NCBI RefSeq assembly: GCF_024763615.1 | Contig: NC_077224.1 | Location: 63,870,712 to 63,934,711 of the forward strand | DNA: 64,000 nucleotides | Direction of reading: 5' to 3' | DNA from: Phlebotomus papatasi | Lineage: Eukaryota > Arthropoda > Insecta > Diptera > Psychodidae | Shown here: one piece after another, positions 19,956 through 32,394 of the stretch | Layout: every line of letters starts with the position of its first letter | How positions within the stretch are numbered: position 1 is the first letter of the stretch | The notes under the pieces: generated by a model | What the model was told of the DNA's origin: nothing | Databases searched by the model: none | What the model saw: only the letters and a program-made list of their open reading frames with translations | Made by a program: the position numbers and the translations under genes

Positions 19956-20063
19956 TACCTCAAAAGCACTTTTGCATAATTTAAAGTTTACCGGTTCTCT
20001 ACCGCTTTATTGAATCATTAAAAAAAAATCGCCCAAAATATAATAGTTCAGGAGGGATAGGAG

Positions 20064-20284
20064 TAGGGGAGACCGGGGTAGAATTAGCCACGCATGGTAT
20101 TAGACAGTTGGATCTTATAGAGCCTGCTCTAGAAGGAATATTGAGGAAACCACTACATATTCGAAGTAAACACATCCCTTCCTATTCATTGAAATATTTT
20201 TCAGCCTGGTACAAACAATTTTTGTAAAAATTATACGCTATGAAAAATTTCATTTGCTGGCTAATTCTACCACGGTCTCCCCTA
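20064..20284. mobile_element. 221-bp MITE, TAGGGGAGACCGGGGTAG family
   Basis: Starts TAGGGGAGACCGGGGTAGAA; the right end, reverse complemented, is TAGGGGAGACCGTGGTAGAA. Both continue into TTAGCCA. TA at both ends. Confidence 0.9.
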
Positions 20285-21059
20285 ATACAATTGAATTTCG
20301 TGTAAAAATAGTTATAGGCTATAAATCGGTTCATTACCGATTCATAACCAATTAGAATCGATGGCAAAAATGAGGGCCTGTTAATGATTCCAGTTTCGAC
20401 TTATGTGGGGTCCCTCGAAGGTCTCAAGCCTCTATCTCTAACCGTTTGGCCTTTAGGCGTGGTATCTTCCGGACGGATAGACAAACAACGTGACATCATT
20501 TCTCAGAAATCGTCTGAAACGGTAAGACACGTTGAAAAAAGTGGTCCTCGGTGGATGGAAGATGGAAATTTTGGAGGGAAAAAAATCGAGAGATTATGTA
20601 AACTGCCCATACTCACTCTGTGAAGTTCGAGCGATAAAAAAGCAGCCCTGCATCATTTTGGTAAAATTTTTAATGGTCTAACTCATGACAATAAGCGTAG
20701 TGTTCAAAAATTCGAGGATTTTGCAATATGCTTCTCCTTTGCGCTATTCCTTTTCCAGATTATCGATTGAAAACCGATTTGAAACATTTTATAAACTATT
20801 TTAGAGATTGACCAAAATGAAAAACGAATTAATTTTTTTTTACAAAATTGGGTGTTGTTGCATAGGCGTTTCATTAACACTGCATAACCGATCGAATCAA
20901 ATTCAGTCTTTCCATAAATTCCAAGACTTTTCCAAACGCGCGACGCATTTTTGAACAATCCCAAAACAAGTGTGGGTTTAGAGGGCCGGGGAAGGGCGTG
21001 AACAAAAAGGTCATGTTAATAGTCCTAGAACACTTTGACCAAAACTCCTTTCATTGGTT

Positions 21060-21212
21060 TAATGCCTACACTGGTAAAAGTAAAAACTGTCAATGCTATC
21101 AATGTAATCCGAACACCTTTAACGCCAGAAAAAGTCCTGGTGACCTAAAGGGGATTCGAACCCAGGACACTTGCATCATAGATCGAGTGCTCTACTACTT
21201 GACCCATTGAGT
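21060..21212 (-). mobile_element. tRNA-derived SINE, family A, minus-strand copy
   Basis: On the minus strand the head reads TGGGTCAAGTAGTAGAGCAC (A-box part) and later GGGTTCGAATCCCC (B box), followed by the SINE body CTTTTTCTGGCGTTAAAGGTG. The same head and body occur on the plus strand at 38918. It is not a working tRNA, because the acceptor arm does not pair and a SINE body follows. Confidence 0.82.
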
Positions 21213-21591
21213 GCCCCTACTAAATTATACAGGCTAAATATTCTTAAGGTCTGTTGGAGCCTGAGTCTGTTTAGGCCATTACTCTGGGCTCTTAGTTAGT
21301 TCCCCACTTAAAGATGATAGGCAGAAACATGGATGAGATTTATGGATATTGCCTGGAGAGACAAGAGAAAAAAACTCACCGAAAGGATATTGTTGGGAGA
21401 TTTTTTTTACCCTATTTTCCTTATTAAAACGTCCCAATCTGGTGGTGTAGGGGAAGGCTCTTTCAAGGTTCCCACATACTCTACTCTTTGAATACTACAT
21501 ATTTTCCCATATTGTTTTAAAGAATCTGATCCATTTTTTCAGGCAATGTGTGGCTTAAGACTAACTATTGAATTATGCTATCATAGGTCAG

Positions 21592-21655
21592 ATCGGAGGC
21601 AGCCAAAAATCCGAATGCCAAAATCCCGGAAGATAAAATTTCGATTGTTTTAAAT
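21592..21655. repeat. AAAATCCCGAA modular repeat, decayed fragment
   Basis: GATCGGAGGCAGCCAAAAAT, then CCGAATGCCAAAATCCCGGA; the left end of the modular element. Confidence 0.65.
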
Positions 21656-21687
21656 CCTGAAAGGAAGTAAATTATATGGAAGATAAT

Positions 21688-21920
21688 TAGGGTCGGAGGA
21701 ACGTCTGTTGGACAGGGAACCCCTATTGACACTTTTGTCAAAATGTTGAAAATTATTTAATGTATCTAGTATAATATAATATATAACGTTTTTTCTGTAA
21801 TATACCTTTTACTATATAAACAGAGATGTTCAAATTTCATATCCCAAATGGTACAGAGTAGGGTGTCAATAGGTGCTGACACGATTTCTTAAAGTGTCAA
21901 TAGACGTTCCTTTCACCCTA
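21688..21920. mobile_element. 233-bp MITE with TAGGGT..GGAACGTCT ends
   Basis: Left end TAGGGTCGGAGGAACGTCTG; right end reverse complemented TAGGGTGAAAGGAACGTCTA. Both continue to a (T)TGACAC-like string. TA at both ends. Confidence 0.85.
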
Positions 21921-22039
21921 GCTGTAGTATTCCGTAATGGAAGAATCCGCTAAGTCCATGTGTAGACCGCCCAGGAGCGTCTTCTCCGTAGTGTCGATGC
22001 TTCTTCCATGCTCCCAGAGTTTTTTGGGCAGAGGCGGTG

Positions 22040-22196
22040 CATTATACTACGTTTTATCACAGTATAAATGTCTTTTCTGGACATTCAGTTGCTTGCACCG
22101 GGCGGGACTCGAACTCACAATTTTGCGAGTCGAGTCAGAGATCTCGCCCGCCCAAGACCCAACAGTCTTGCCTATTGCGCCACTGAGATCCTTACT
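22040..22196 (-). mobile_element. tRNA-derived SINE, family B, minus-strand copy
   Basis: Minus strand: GATCTCAGTGGCGCAATAGG (A-box region), then GTGAGTTCGAGTCCCGCCCG (B box) and GTGCAAGCAACTGAATGTCC (body). The B box and following CCGGTGCAA match the plus-strand copy at 38626. Confidence 0.72.
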
Positions 22197-22304
22197 TTTC
22201 TAATAAAGAAAACAAACTTTCAGGACATGTCACTGTTTTTTCGAGGATTCTGCGGATTATTTTTCTTTGTGGGTATAAGTCGACGTTAATTGCAATCAAC
22301 AATG

Positions 22305-22440
22305 GGTAAAAACGGAAGTCGTCGGGAAGAGATAATCACTCGGGGAAACACATCAACTATCTTCAGAGCTTTCGGCTCGGTCTCCAAGCCTTCATCAGTG
22401 GCTGGAGCAAAAAGAAGGAGCCGTTTTTATTTGGATCTTT
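22305..22440. mobile_element. Fold-back element fragment with CAGAGCTTTCGG motif
   Basis: Contains CTTCAGAGCTTTCGGCTCGG then CCAAGCCTTCATCAGTG, the central motifs of the complete fold-back copy at 26105. Its arms (AAAACGGAAGTCGTCGGG) only partly pair here. Confidence 0.6.
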
Positions 22441-22932
22441 AAATAAATAACAATTTTTCTAACAACTCACTCAAGTCTTGCAATATTTTTTGAGACTCGT
22501 TCAGGGTTTTGGTCAGGATTACACCAGGGCATTGTTGATTATTTTTCACTTGACCACCTCATAAATCACAAATTCATCCGCTTCTACTACTGGAAGAATA
22601 TAGTTTCATCTTTTCAAATTCAAATGGTGAGAAGTTCTATAATGTATAAGCAATGTCGCGAAAGCGAATCTCATCATTTAGAATTTATATCCATGGAGAT
22701 TGGTGCATTTGTGTGAAAAGATAGATAGAATTGAAAGCTGAGAGAGAGGTTGAAACTCGACGGATAGTTGATTGAAATTTGCAGCTGAGCTTCCTAATCC
22801 CTGAATGGGTGAAAAGTTTAAGATATTGGAGAGAGAACGAGAGGATCAGTGTCGCCAGAGAAAGAAACGATTGTGCGCCAAATTGTGAAAAATGCGAATT
22901 CAACACAATACCGAGGAAATTTTCAGCAATAG

Positions 22933-23901
22933 TAGGGGAAGTGAGGGATGCTTCGCACGCGCGAGCCTTCGAACAATCCGATGTTTCTCTTTGTTTGAAA
23001 GTGGTAGTTTTTTCATTTCTTAGGCATTACATAGATAATCATAAACCTCATCTTCACTGCAAAAATAGGCAACCTAGCCCTTCTTTCCTAGGTTCTAGAA
23101 TCACAAATGCAAAAATGGCCTAAAATGGGAAATTTTGATGACTCACATTTCGTGTGATTTCTCACAGTTGAATTGATTTTCAGAAATAAACACTTGCACC
23201 AATAGATGAAGGGTTAATCTGGGTTGATATTTACGTAATATTTTTTGCATCGGAGGAAAATTATTTTCCGAGTGGCGAAAAAATCCTAAATACTACACTG
23301 CGTATTGGTTCAACCACTGAAAGTGTTATGGTTCGCCAACTCATCAGGTAACTCCAGCAGCTTAAAATCACAACATAACCTCAAAGAGGAAAACAAAGGA
23401 AAAGGAAGATGAAGAAAAGACAGCTGATGAATTTTTAGGGTTGTCACATTTGAAATTTTCACATTTCAGTCGATTTTTCGACATAAATTTGCAAGAAAAA
23501 CAGTGCTTCAGAAAAATTAGAAGAAAACTGTTTTAGATACCTTCTTTTAGTGAAATAAAGGTTTTCGTGGATTCGTGGAACTTGAATCTAATAATCGGTA
23601 AATAATTTTTAATTGTGAGCATGAGTTATTCCAGGAAAAAATGCAATGACGAACCTTAACAACCCATCGTGCGAATCTTGCCTCCACAGGCAAGGTTCGC
23701 ACAAATCATCATACTTTTTTCATTTTCCTGTTCAGGAAAAGGAACAGATTTTACGGCAGTGAATGAGGCACGCATAGAAACTTAAAAGACCAGAGATTCT
23801 TGTGATATAGCGCAATTGATTGTCCATTTTACCGTATAGCCAGAAAAAAATCTTGAATATTGACTTCCAAAAAGCGTGCGAACCATCCCTCACTTCCCCT
23901 A
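22933..23901. mobile_element. 969-bp member of the GTTCGCA MITE family
   Basis: Starts TAGGGGAAGTGAGGGATGCT, then TCGCAC; the right end reverse complemented is TAGGGGAAGTGAGGGATGGT, then TCGCAC. It shares ACAATCCGATGTTTCTCTTT-like and CATTTCTTAGGCATTACATA-like parts with the 220-bp copies at 56976 and 62753, so it is a longer relative. An exact hairpin lies inside at 23669-23702. Confidence 0.82.
23669..23702. repeat. Hairpin inside the 969-bp element
   Basis: GTGCGAATCTTGCC, a 6-nt loop, then GGCAAGGTTCGCAC; 13 of 14 pairs form. The arms contain the same GTGCGAA string as the element's termini. Confidence 0.85.
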
Positions 23902-26104
23902 CTTGGAAAAAAGTCGAGTTCTAGTCGAAGGAAATCAATATTTACAATATATGAGTGTTTTGTGTTGCTCTACGAGGAACATTGAGTATTATTTTTCTAG
24001 CTATATAGAAGCACAAGAGACTACAATGTCGAATCTATATTTCTCGTTACGTCTTTCCTTGTACCCATTCGTTTTCCTTTCGGGATCTTTCTTCTTCTTA
24101 GCCTCATCCTCTTGTGAGTCCACTGGAGGCTGGGTGTTCGGTGTTATCCCCAGAAGTGAAAGAGAGATTTCGTGTGTATTATTCATGTTTTACCCACGAG
24201 TTTCTTTTCTTTTTACCATGCCACGGACAATTTTCTTTTGTACTACGGGGAGCCGCAGTGTCTATATCTTTCTTTTTGGAGGGACGAGTGGCTGGAGGTG
24301 GAATGAGGTGAAAGAGTACCAATGCCAAGCATTAAATTTTCAAAGGCATACCACTAACTCCACTAACACCGGTGTATTTTTAGCCAGATGCTGTGTGACA
24401 GCCTGGAGGATTTCCTGTTTCGTCTGCCAGCAAAACTTCCAACTCCTCCATTCTATTTTGGCTCCTTCTGCGGGTCCAATTGCCAGGACCATGATGTAAC
24501 ACAACATACACAAGAGCCTGGTGTACATACAAAAAAAAATAATGTTCCACTCCTCACATTTGTTCTCCGACGAAATGGAATATTTATTGCTGTAGTTGCA
24601 ACTCGCGACTGTACTCCATCTCCGTCCTCCTCAATTGCCATGATTACCCAACCTACATCTCGTTAATCCTCGTCACTATGGGCTGAGAGCTTCAACCCCA
24701 TACCACAGGCCACGTGTTGAGAAGGCATAAATTGATATATGCACATTGTAGTGACATGAGAATGCTATTTGCTTATTTATTGTGGATTTTCCCCCATGAC
24801 CTCATACCGTCAAAAATTCTACATCCCTTCAGAAAAGCTCCCATGAGCTTTCACTTTGCTCCAAGCCCCCATTGGTCGAAGAAGTGGAAAGAAGTTCTGA
24901 ATCATCGAAGCGAATGATTGTTTTCACAACAAAAATGTCTCAATGATGTTGAAATATTCCCCACATACACATCATTGAATCGTGACTATCGATTTTGTAC
25001 CTTCTATTTCCGTGTGCAGAAATGATTTATTTCCCCTTGAAAAATACCATCACCATCCTATACATTCCGTCCTTCGCTAATTGAATTGGGGTTCTGTGGG
25101 AAAAGCTAAGATGTTAGATACAATTATCCGAATAAATACTCAAGTAGCTGGAAAGAGATTCAAAAGATATATACCATCGTAATGTTTTACACAAAGAGAA
25201 TCCTACATGTAGAGTTTATTTTTTCTTCCTTGTCCAAATATCTACATTGTTTAGCGTCCAGTGTGTTCTCTGAAATATAAGCGACGGTGTGATGTATCAT
25301 TGTGACCAAGATTGTGACATGCTTTTAGGGACACTTCATGGAAGCACAAGAATTTTTCTTCTTTTTCCTCTGCAAAGAACATAATGTGAATGCACAGTGA
25401 CGTCATCAGGATTCTTGGTAAAGTTTTGCCATTCATGAAAATGAAATGGTTGACCTAGCAGCGAAATAAGCCTAAGATGGAGAAACTGACGGGCCTTGAC
25501 TTATACTATCAAATGTTATAAAATAAAAGCATTAGCTAAAAAAAATCATAAAATAAGTGAATTAGGAATGACTAAATTCAGCTGTTGACCCTGAAATTGG
25601 GTCAATCAACACATTACGGAAACTTAAACGAAAAGTTTTCCGATGGGTGGCCTCAGAAACGCATTAGTACACGCAAAGAATCAATATTAACTAGAATAAA
25701 AATTAATCAGTATAGAGTCACTCATGGATTTTTAATGGAGAGAAGTATAACCCTCCGGTGTATGATATGTCCAAATATAATCCATTAATTACAATAAATA
25801 ATAATTATTTTAGAATATAAAAATTGTGGATAATAGAGCAATCTATGTGAAATTAATCCAAATCATAATACAGCGTTAGCTGATAATGAAAATGAAATCC
25901 AAAAATTACTAAAGTATGTAACTTCTACTTAGATTATGAATATCTTGCAATATAAAGTTTGCCTTACGGGAGACTATCCACTGGATGATGTGTCATTAGT
26001 AAAGTAATTAATTAAGGTTTAGGAAAATTTTCAGAGACGTTCCCAGGCAAGAATTACAATTTCTTTCCACCGTCAGATATAAATCTATATCAATGAGATC
26101 TGCA
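23902..26104. other. No gene seen; unique DNA
   Basis: A 207-codon plus-strand frame at 23876-24499 crosses the end of the 969-bp element, is rich in Ser and Phe and resembles nothing; frames on the other strand overlap it. I do not call it. The rest holds no recognisable element. Confidence 0.5.
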
Positions 26105-26252
26105 AATCGCCGGAAGTGGAAAATTACCCAGGGAAAATGCAACAACTTTTTCCAGAGCTTTCGGCCAAGTCTCCAAGCCTTCATCAGTGAGCCGAAAGCT
26201 CTGGAAAAATTTGATGCATTTTCCCTGAGTGATTTTCCACTTCCGACGATTT
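26105..26252. mobile_element. 148-bp fold-back element with CAGAGCTTTCGG arms
   Basis: Left arm AATCGCCGGAAGTGGAAAAT...TTTTTCCAGAGCTTTCGG pairs over about 60 bp with the right arm, which reads CCGAAAGCTCTGGAAAAATT and ends TTCCGACGATTT. The loop holds AGTCTCCAAGCCTTCATCAG. Confidence 0.85.
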
Positions 26253-26614
26253 CCGGACCCCATTGAAATAATTAGTTTCACGTCGGTTTTTCTTCGTAAT
26301 GAAACAATGAAAGCTGAACACCTCTTCACAATTGTTCGCAAAGCTTTTTAGAAGGATCTTACTTTACTTATATTACGATCATAATGACAACATCAGAATT
26401 GTATCCTATAGACATGACGAAGTAGCTCCTGAATCTTCAGTTCTCCGCAAACGCAAACACTCTTTAATCGCTCGAAGATACCTTATTACAGCAGAATGGG
26501 TACCAATGGGAATTTGATCTAGTTTCTGTTAAGTATTTTAAATCATATTTTTATTCATTGAGGAACAGAAACTTAAAACCGTTAAAGTAACATCCGGATA
26601 ATATTATTTTACCC

Positions 26615-26670
26615 TTACACCGGCTTCAGACTGGAGGTTTAGCCCAATTCCCGAAGCCCTTAAAAATCTA
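26615..26670. repeat. Short dispersed repeat, inverted partner at 38440-38505
   Basis: GGCTTCAGACTGGAGGTTTA then GCCCAATTCCCGAAG here; its reverse complement at 38455 reads TTCGGGAATTGGGCTAAGCC then TCTAGTCTGAAG. Confidence 0.7.
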
Positions 26671-27266
26671 AATAACAAAAAGATTTGTTGATTTTTCAAT
26701 ATTTAATAGATATTTAATTTACCCTATAATGTCCTATAATGTATAATTTGTCATAAATTTTGTTATTTTTCTTTTCGAAATATATTTTTTCTGAGTTGGA
26801 CCCTTGTCATTCTAAGTGATGGACAAATTTTTCTGAAATAAGGATGACAAGGGACTTACTTGCATGAGATAGTCCTAGTCCCTTGTTTCACAAAAATGTG
26901 TAAACGATAAGCCTATTTTGTGCCCCTTAACTTCAAACAAAATCATGTAAGCTATCAAAAAAATTAAATTTTGATAATAATTTTCTGATAACGAAATTTA
27001 GTGAATAATAACATTTGAAAATTTATTAAATTCTCTTTCTAAGTGCATTAAAATCTTAAAATGCAAAAAACTGAGTTAGGCTCTTATAATATTCAAACTG
27101 TTATTTTAATAAAGATCTATGTTTAGGAATTTCCGACGAATAACATGAAAACCGATATAGTTATTAAGAAAAAGTAGATTTTTCTTAGTTTTTTTAGACT
27201 CCAAGCCATTTTTATTCCTGACAAAGCTAGTTAGTTTTGACGACTAAGGAATGCTTTGAGTCTAAA

Positions 27267-27404
27267 GGCGTCTACACATTGGGAGCAATTTTCGTCAAAA
27301 ATTGCGTTTTTGACAGAAATTTGACGTTTCCCCCTACAACGCTGCAGGGAATTTCCTTCAAAAAAGCAATTTTTAACAGAAATTGCTCCCAATGTGTAGA
27401 GGCC
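27267..27404. mobile_element. 138-bp MITE with CTACACATTGGGAGCAATTT ends
   Basis: GGCGTCTACACATTGGGAGC at the left pairs with GCTCCCAATGTGTAGAGGCC at the right. Inner AAAATTGC and GCAATTTTT also pair. A partial relative (GTGTGTAGAGGCCATAAGGC) lies near 46683. Confidence 0.82.
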
Positions 27405-27636
27405 ATAAACACAAAGCTTTGATAAAAAAAATTGAATTTTTCGGAGTCACCCTATATATCCGACGCTCATTAGTTCTCATGATAATTTCGATTTAGATTT
27501 TTTACTGATCAAATACTTTTAACATTTTTTTTTTCAAGAAAACGCAATAGAAATTTTAGGAATATGAAACAAACCAAGTAATTCAAATCCAAGTTCAGTG
27601 TCACCATTTTCCACATTTACGCTATTTTTCCAGCAA

Positions 27637-27852
27637 TAAGGTAAAGTGTTCTAGAGTCAACCGGTTCCTCGACTCGACCGGTGGTCAATATTTGAATGTT
27701 CTAATGGTGAATTTCTATAAAATTGTCACTGATTAGTATTTATTTATGAAATAATTGATCTACTAATGTTAGACCATACGCCAAATATTAGTGCGAATGT
27801 AAATAAATTGAATAAATAAGTCTACCGGTCGATTTGAGGGCATTTTACCTTA
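27637..27852. mobile_element. 216-bp MITE, TAAGGTAAAGT..CGACCGG family, copy 1
   Basis: Starts TAAGGTAAAGTGTTCTAGAG and ends GGGCATTTTACCTTA. The motif CCTC(G/T)A(C/T)TCGACCGGT is shared with the copy at 42183. Confidence 0.82.
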
Positions 27853-28249
27853 TTCGACGTAAAATTGTATTTTGATATTCCTGTTAAAAATGTTTTCTAA
27901 AGTTTTCTTAAAAAAGGTAAAAGAATAGAAAAGAATAGAAAAAAAATAAAGATAAAAAAAAAGTTTGCGAAAATTAAACGCGGTTTCCGTCCATATTCTG
28001 AAAAAAAAACAAACTTGTACTTTACCCAGTAATATTAACATATTTCGTTTGAAGAATTCTATATAAGTTCTAGGAGTGACAAATGGTGAGATATAAAATT
28101 TTTAGGAATAAAAATTTCACGAATGAATTTATGAGTATCCAGTATTAAGTTTCTGCAAAGTAGATATTAAAAATCGGATAAATTAAGCCAATTTTTTTCT
28201 TTATTAGATTTATGAACAACTTTTTGATATCCAAAGTCATATATATAGG

Positions 28250-28522
28250 CAAAACGGGTCCCGGTCAAAATCCCGAACGCCAAAATCCCGAAAGCCAAAA
28301 TCCCGAATGGGCCAAAATCCCGAAAGCCAAAATCTCGAATTCTTAAAAGTGTCACAGCTACTCCCACGATTGTACCCACGCTTGTTGGAGGCAAAGGGAA
28401 ATCTTCTGTGTCTTAGGAAATTATTCTAAACATTTTCCTTCATATAATTTCATCAATTTCAGGATTTTTAAAATTCGGGATTTTGGCTTTCGGGATTTTG
28501 GCTGCCACCGGGCCAAACAGTT
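28250..28522. mobile_element. Complete AAAATCCCGAA modular element with inverted ends
   Basis: Left: CGGGTCCCGGTCAAAATCCC, then AAAATCCCGAA repeated five times at 16-20-bp spacing joined by GCC. Right: the reverse complements, GGGATTTTGGCTTTCGGGAT and TTTGGCTGCCACCGG. About 110 bp of unique DNA lies between. Both ends carry CCGGT. Confidence 0.82.
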
Positions 28523-28632
28523 ATTAAACTATTCGGTGGATAAGTAATTCTATAATTCTTATTGGTTTGAAAAAAAAAGCAAAAATGTGCAAAAATAAGT
28601 ATCTCAGTTGCTGTATTTCTTTCTCTTGTTAT

Positions 28633-28835
28633 TAGGGGAGGGTGGAGTAGTTTTACATATGCACTACTTTCGAAGTGAAACAATAAATAATTCTTTAGGA
28701 ATTGTACTGCGCATTTTAAGATAGCATCCAAGAGAAAATGCCAAAACATAGTTAATTTTAATATGGTTCATATTCGTTCAAATGAGTTTTTAAAAAAAAA
28801 AGTTTCGCTAAGTAAAAGTGACCCACCCTTCTCTA
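28633..28835. mobile_element. 203-bp MITE, TAGGGGAGGGTGGAGTAG family
   Basis: Left TAGGGGAGGGTGGAGTAGTT then TTACATA; the right reverse complemented is TAGAGAAGGGTGGGTCACTT then TTACTTA. TA at both ends; moderately decayed. Confidence 0.78.
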
Positions 28836-31800
28836 AAGCAACAAAATGTTAAAAACAACAGTATTTTCAAAACGGAGCTATAAGCGTTATTTTACCGATC
28901 CATCACCGATTGTGACCGATGCAGTCGGGTTCGGAATTTCAATATCTTTAAAAAAATATATAAACTTAACCAAATGCGTTGAAAATTAGGCCCTCCGGGG
29001 TGGTTGAACTTTGTCCTTAAATAATCCAAAATGGTGATTTTTCTGGTGATAGGTGTCGACGTCGACATATCCAGCTGGATAACCTCCAAAACATATCCAA
29101 AAATAATCGAAATCGCCAGGGCCATTTTTTTTGCAAAGTCAAAAACAACATGTTTTGGAAGGGGTGGGGGATAATTTAGGTAAGTTAGTTCGATAGACAA
29201 TATTGACCGATATAGGTCAATAGGTCACCGAGGACCGCAAGTCAATATCACTCACCGTTTGACGGCTAGACAGGATGATGAGAAGTTGAAAAAATTGGAT
29301 TTTGGAAACTGCTCTCTATTCAAGTTCGAGCATTTAAAAATGCTCCTTATGATATTAAAATCTCTTACTGTAATTGTAATTTGTAGTCATATTTTAGAAT
29401 ACCATGCAGCCTGTTAAACTTATGTGTTTTTTTTAATTTATTTATTTATCAAATGTCATTTCGTTTTGTTTTCAAAGGTAATTATGTTTGATCAATAGCC
29501 TATATTGCTTCTGTAGGAATAAATGTACATTCAAATATTATTACAAAGGCCATTTCAATATAAGATAGGATGATAGAAAACTTTTTCCTTGTGCAAATAT
29601 TAACAATGTAATGGAAAATAAACTGTGCCTTCTTTCGAAAGTATTCTTAAGGGAATATTTGTTTGCATTTCAGAATAAAGTCCATAAAATCATGCAAAAA
29701 TGAACATATTTTCCATTGGAAAGCAAATAAAAGGTAGAGACTTTCGCTAGGGAGAAAGTTTTGAAAAAAAGAAAAGAAAGTGCCGTAGAAAGATTTTCTC
29801 TATATTTATCGTTCAATTTATGTTATTTACATTCACTTATGCAAATTTGTGTATTTGCAGAAATAAAAAAGTTTATAAAGAAGTACAACAAAAAGTTTAT
29901 TACTACTACTGCGAAATGAATGATGGGAAATATTAAATGATTTGATCTCAGCGGACGTGCAATCAAATGGGACACCATTTCCAACAATTTGTGTTGCCAC
30001 TTCATGCGGCTTACCAAGCTTATCGCGTTAGAACCTTCAGGAGAGGAAATACATTGGTCGGATACTCAGTTCTACGTGATGTCATTCTTGGCAGCTTTAT
30101 CAGCTTTGGGTGGGAAATAAACGTTGACATTCTTTGGGGGATTGCACGGTGCACAGAAACTGACACTGAGCTTCATAAATTTAATCGTGTGAAAAAGACG
30201 GGCATTTTCAGCATACAACGGAAGAATGTGGAGCATAAAATGATAGTCACAGGGACATAGTTTTCTCGCAAATTGACAAGTTTACGAAGCACAATGTGAT
30301 AAATTAACTGTATATTTCCTCAGCTATATTTGACGAGAAAAATATCTGAGATATATTCAATCGATAACATCGAAAGGACTTCGTGAAAACTTTTACAAAA
30401 CTTGATGGAGGCATGCAATTAAGATCGTCTTTCAAACTCAACCTATTATTATTAATCACATGATAATGATCGAACATTGAAACAATTATTTCAGTGGAAT
30501 AGGTTTTCAAATTCTATTTAATATTTGTGTAATTTTTGTAATCCGTTTTTGGATTTGGTTATTATTCAGTATACAGATGGGCTCTTCAGAGATTTCAAAC
30601 CTCTTTGTTGATATTGAAAACCGATACAAAGAAGTAATGGAACTAATCAGAAATTAAATAAAGAGACGGAAGAGTATTTTCTAGCAACTAAAGTTTTTTT
30701 TTCAATATTGATTTGTCAAAAGTTTATGAATTATATTCTAGATAAGTAAGTCTGGCTGGTCTAAATTCTTAAATACAAATTTACTACTGGCCAAAAACTC
30801 CGGGAGCACGGAAGAAAGCATGCACACTGCGGGGAAGACACTCTTGGACGGTTTACCAATGGACTTAGCAAATTCTTCAAACACGGGATACAATAACAAT
30901 ATTACATATATAAACCTAATTACATTGTAACAGATATCTCGACACGATTAATAATAAGATAATAAGTAAATTATGAATCAGTATTAGCTATTCAATAGAA
31001 TATACAATACATTTCTCAATTTATTAATTTATTATTCCAAAATTTTATATAATTTATTCTAAAGTCATGAATCTGTCCCACCCTTCCCTATGTGCACGAA
31101 ATAGCCAATTTTAAATTTTTACTATTCAAACTTTGCATTTGGTCTGAATAAATATATTTTATTTGATTTTTACGATTTTTCTGGCGTAAATTAACATCGT
31201 TTTTCTAATAAAATTTTAATATCCCTCCTCTCTCATACACTTTATGATTTACTTTGGAAATCTTGATGCTAATTAGAAAAGTTTTCACGCAAGTTTGCCA
31301 AATGAGAAATTTAATCAAAATTTATTTAATAATTGCACCATGAATTCTCTTATTGACTCCAATAATTCAAATACTTTCAATATAATAAATTTTAATTAAC
31401 CTTCTAATAAAAGAGGGTGACACAATGTTCCAGCTTTGTGGTATGCTCAAGGGGATAAGACAGGTCGAAAATTTGTGTCGGAATTCAGTGAATTCTAAAT
31501 AATTTTACTTCTGATTCTGCTAATTCTTGTGTTAGATTTGCGTGAATTTTAATCGTTGCTATACAGTCGAATGAAAATGCTCGACCTTCGCGATGAAATC
31601 AAATCCTGTGAACCTATTTAGTTATAAGGATTCTATATAATTGATTCCATTTGGGATTCTAACAGACCCTTTCGTGTGCGGATTCTACTAGGAAGATGTG
31701 TCAGTATTCCTAAATTCGATAAGTTATGCTAAAATTCTTGACTCTGATGATAGATATAATAATTGTAATTGGTGAAACCATGTTTACGAGTCCAAATCCT

Positions 31801-31871
31801 TATTAATACTTACTAGTTACATAATCAGCGCTACCACCAATTGCTGGTCTTGGCCTCTCGAGCCAGTTATG
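28836..31871. other. No gene or clear element seen
   Basis: AT-rich DNA. The longest frames (about 100 codons at 28892-29200 minus and 29967-30260 plus) show no family resemblance and no splice support. Confidence 0.5.
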
Positions 31872-32377
31872 CCGAAAATAGACACAGGCTGATCCTGGAG
31901 AATACTCAGCTCGAAAAATTTGGCGGTAAAAGATCAGCCCAAACTATCATAGACTGATGATTTAAGATTAAGGTTTAGCGTTTTCAGCATAAATTTCTAT
32001 TAAATGTGCACACTTTATTTGCTGAAGGACTTCTTAAGTACAATACCAATACATTTTTTTTCGTGCAGATAGGAGCACTCTGACCTTCCTATTACTCCAA
32101 TCTTAATGCATTATAGGATTTTACAACATTGCGTACCATTACTCTCCATGTTTTTTCACCCAATTGACATTTCTAAAAGCACCCAAAAACACCCAAAGTG
32201 AAGCTTTTTATTTTCAGCACTGACGCTGATGTCGCCTAATCCTCGTAATTTCACTAGACCTCATGAATTTAGAAGATCAGTCTGATCCTCCAAATTATGG
32301 TCTGATCCGTGAGTGTATCTACATCAATCCTCATTTTTCGGGCTGATCCCTAAGCCGATCCCTGTGTCTATTTTCGG
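31872..32377. mobile_element. 506-bp element with CCGAAAATAGACACAGG ends
   Basis: CCGAAAATAGACACAGG at the left is exactly inverted at the right (CCTGTGTCTATTTTCGG). Further in, CAGC(T/C)CGAAAAAT pairs as well. TTATG occurs just outside the left end and two bases outside the right end, a possible target duplication. It lies beside the LINE remnant. Confidence 0.82.
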
Positions 32378-32394
32378 CTTTATGCTCCACTGTT

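Noticed and set aside
22040..22196. A tRNA gene on the minus strand
   Set aside because: The A-to-B spacing is too wide and the following sequence is shared with the copy at 38626, so it is a SINE.
23876..24499. 207-codon protein gene
   Set aside because: It begins inside the end of a transposon, has low-complexity Ser/Phe-rich content, and frames on the other strand are open too; no family recognised.
28250..28522. CRISPR array
   Set aside because: The short units are only about 16 bp apart, occur in both orientations and have no spacers; this is an insect transposable repeat.
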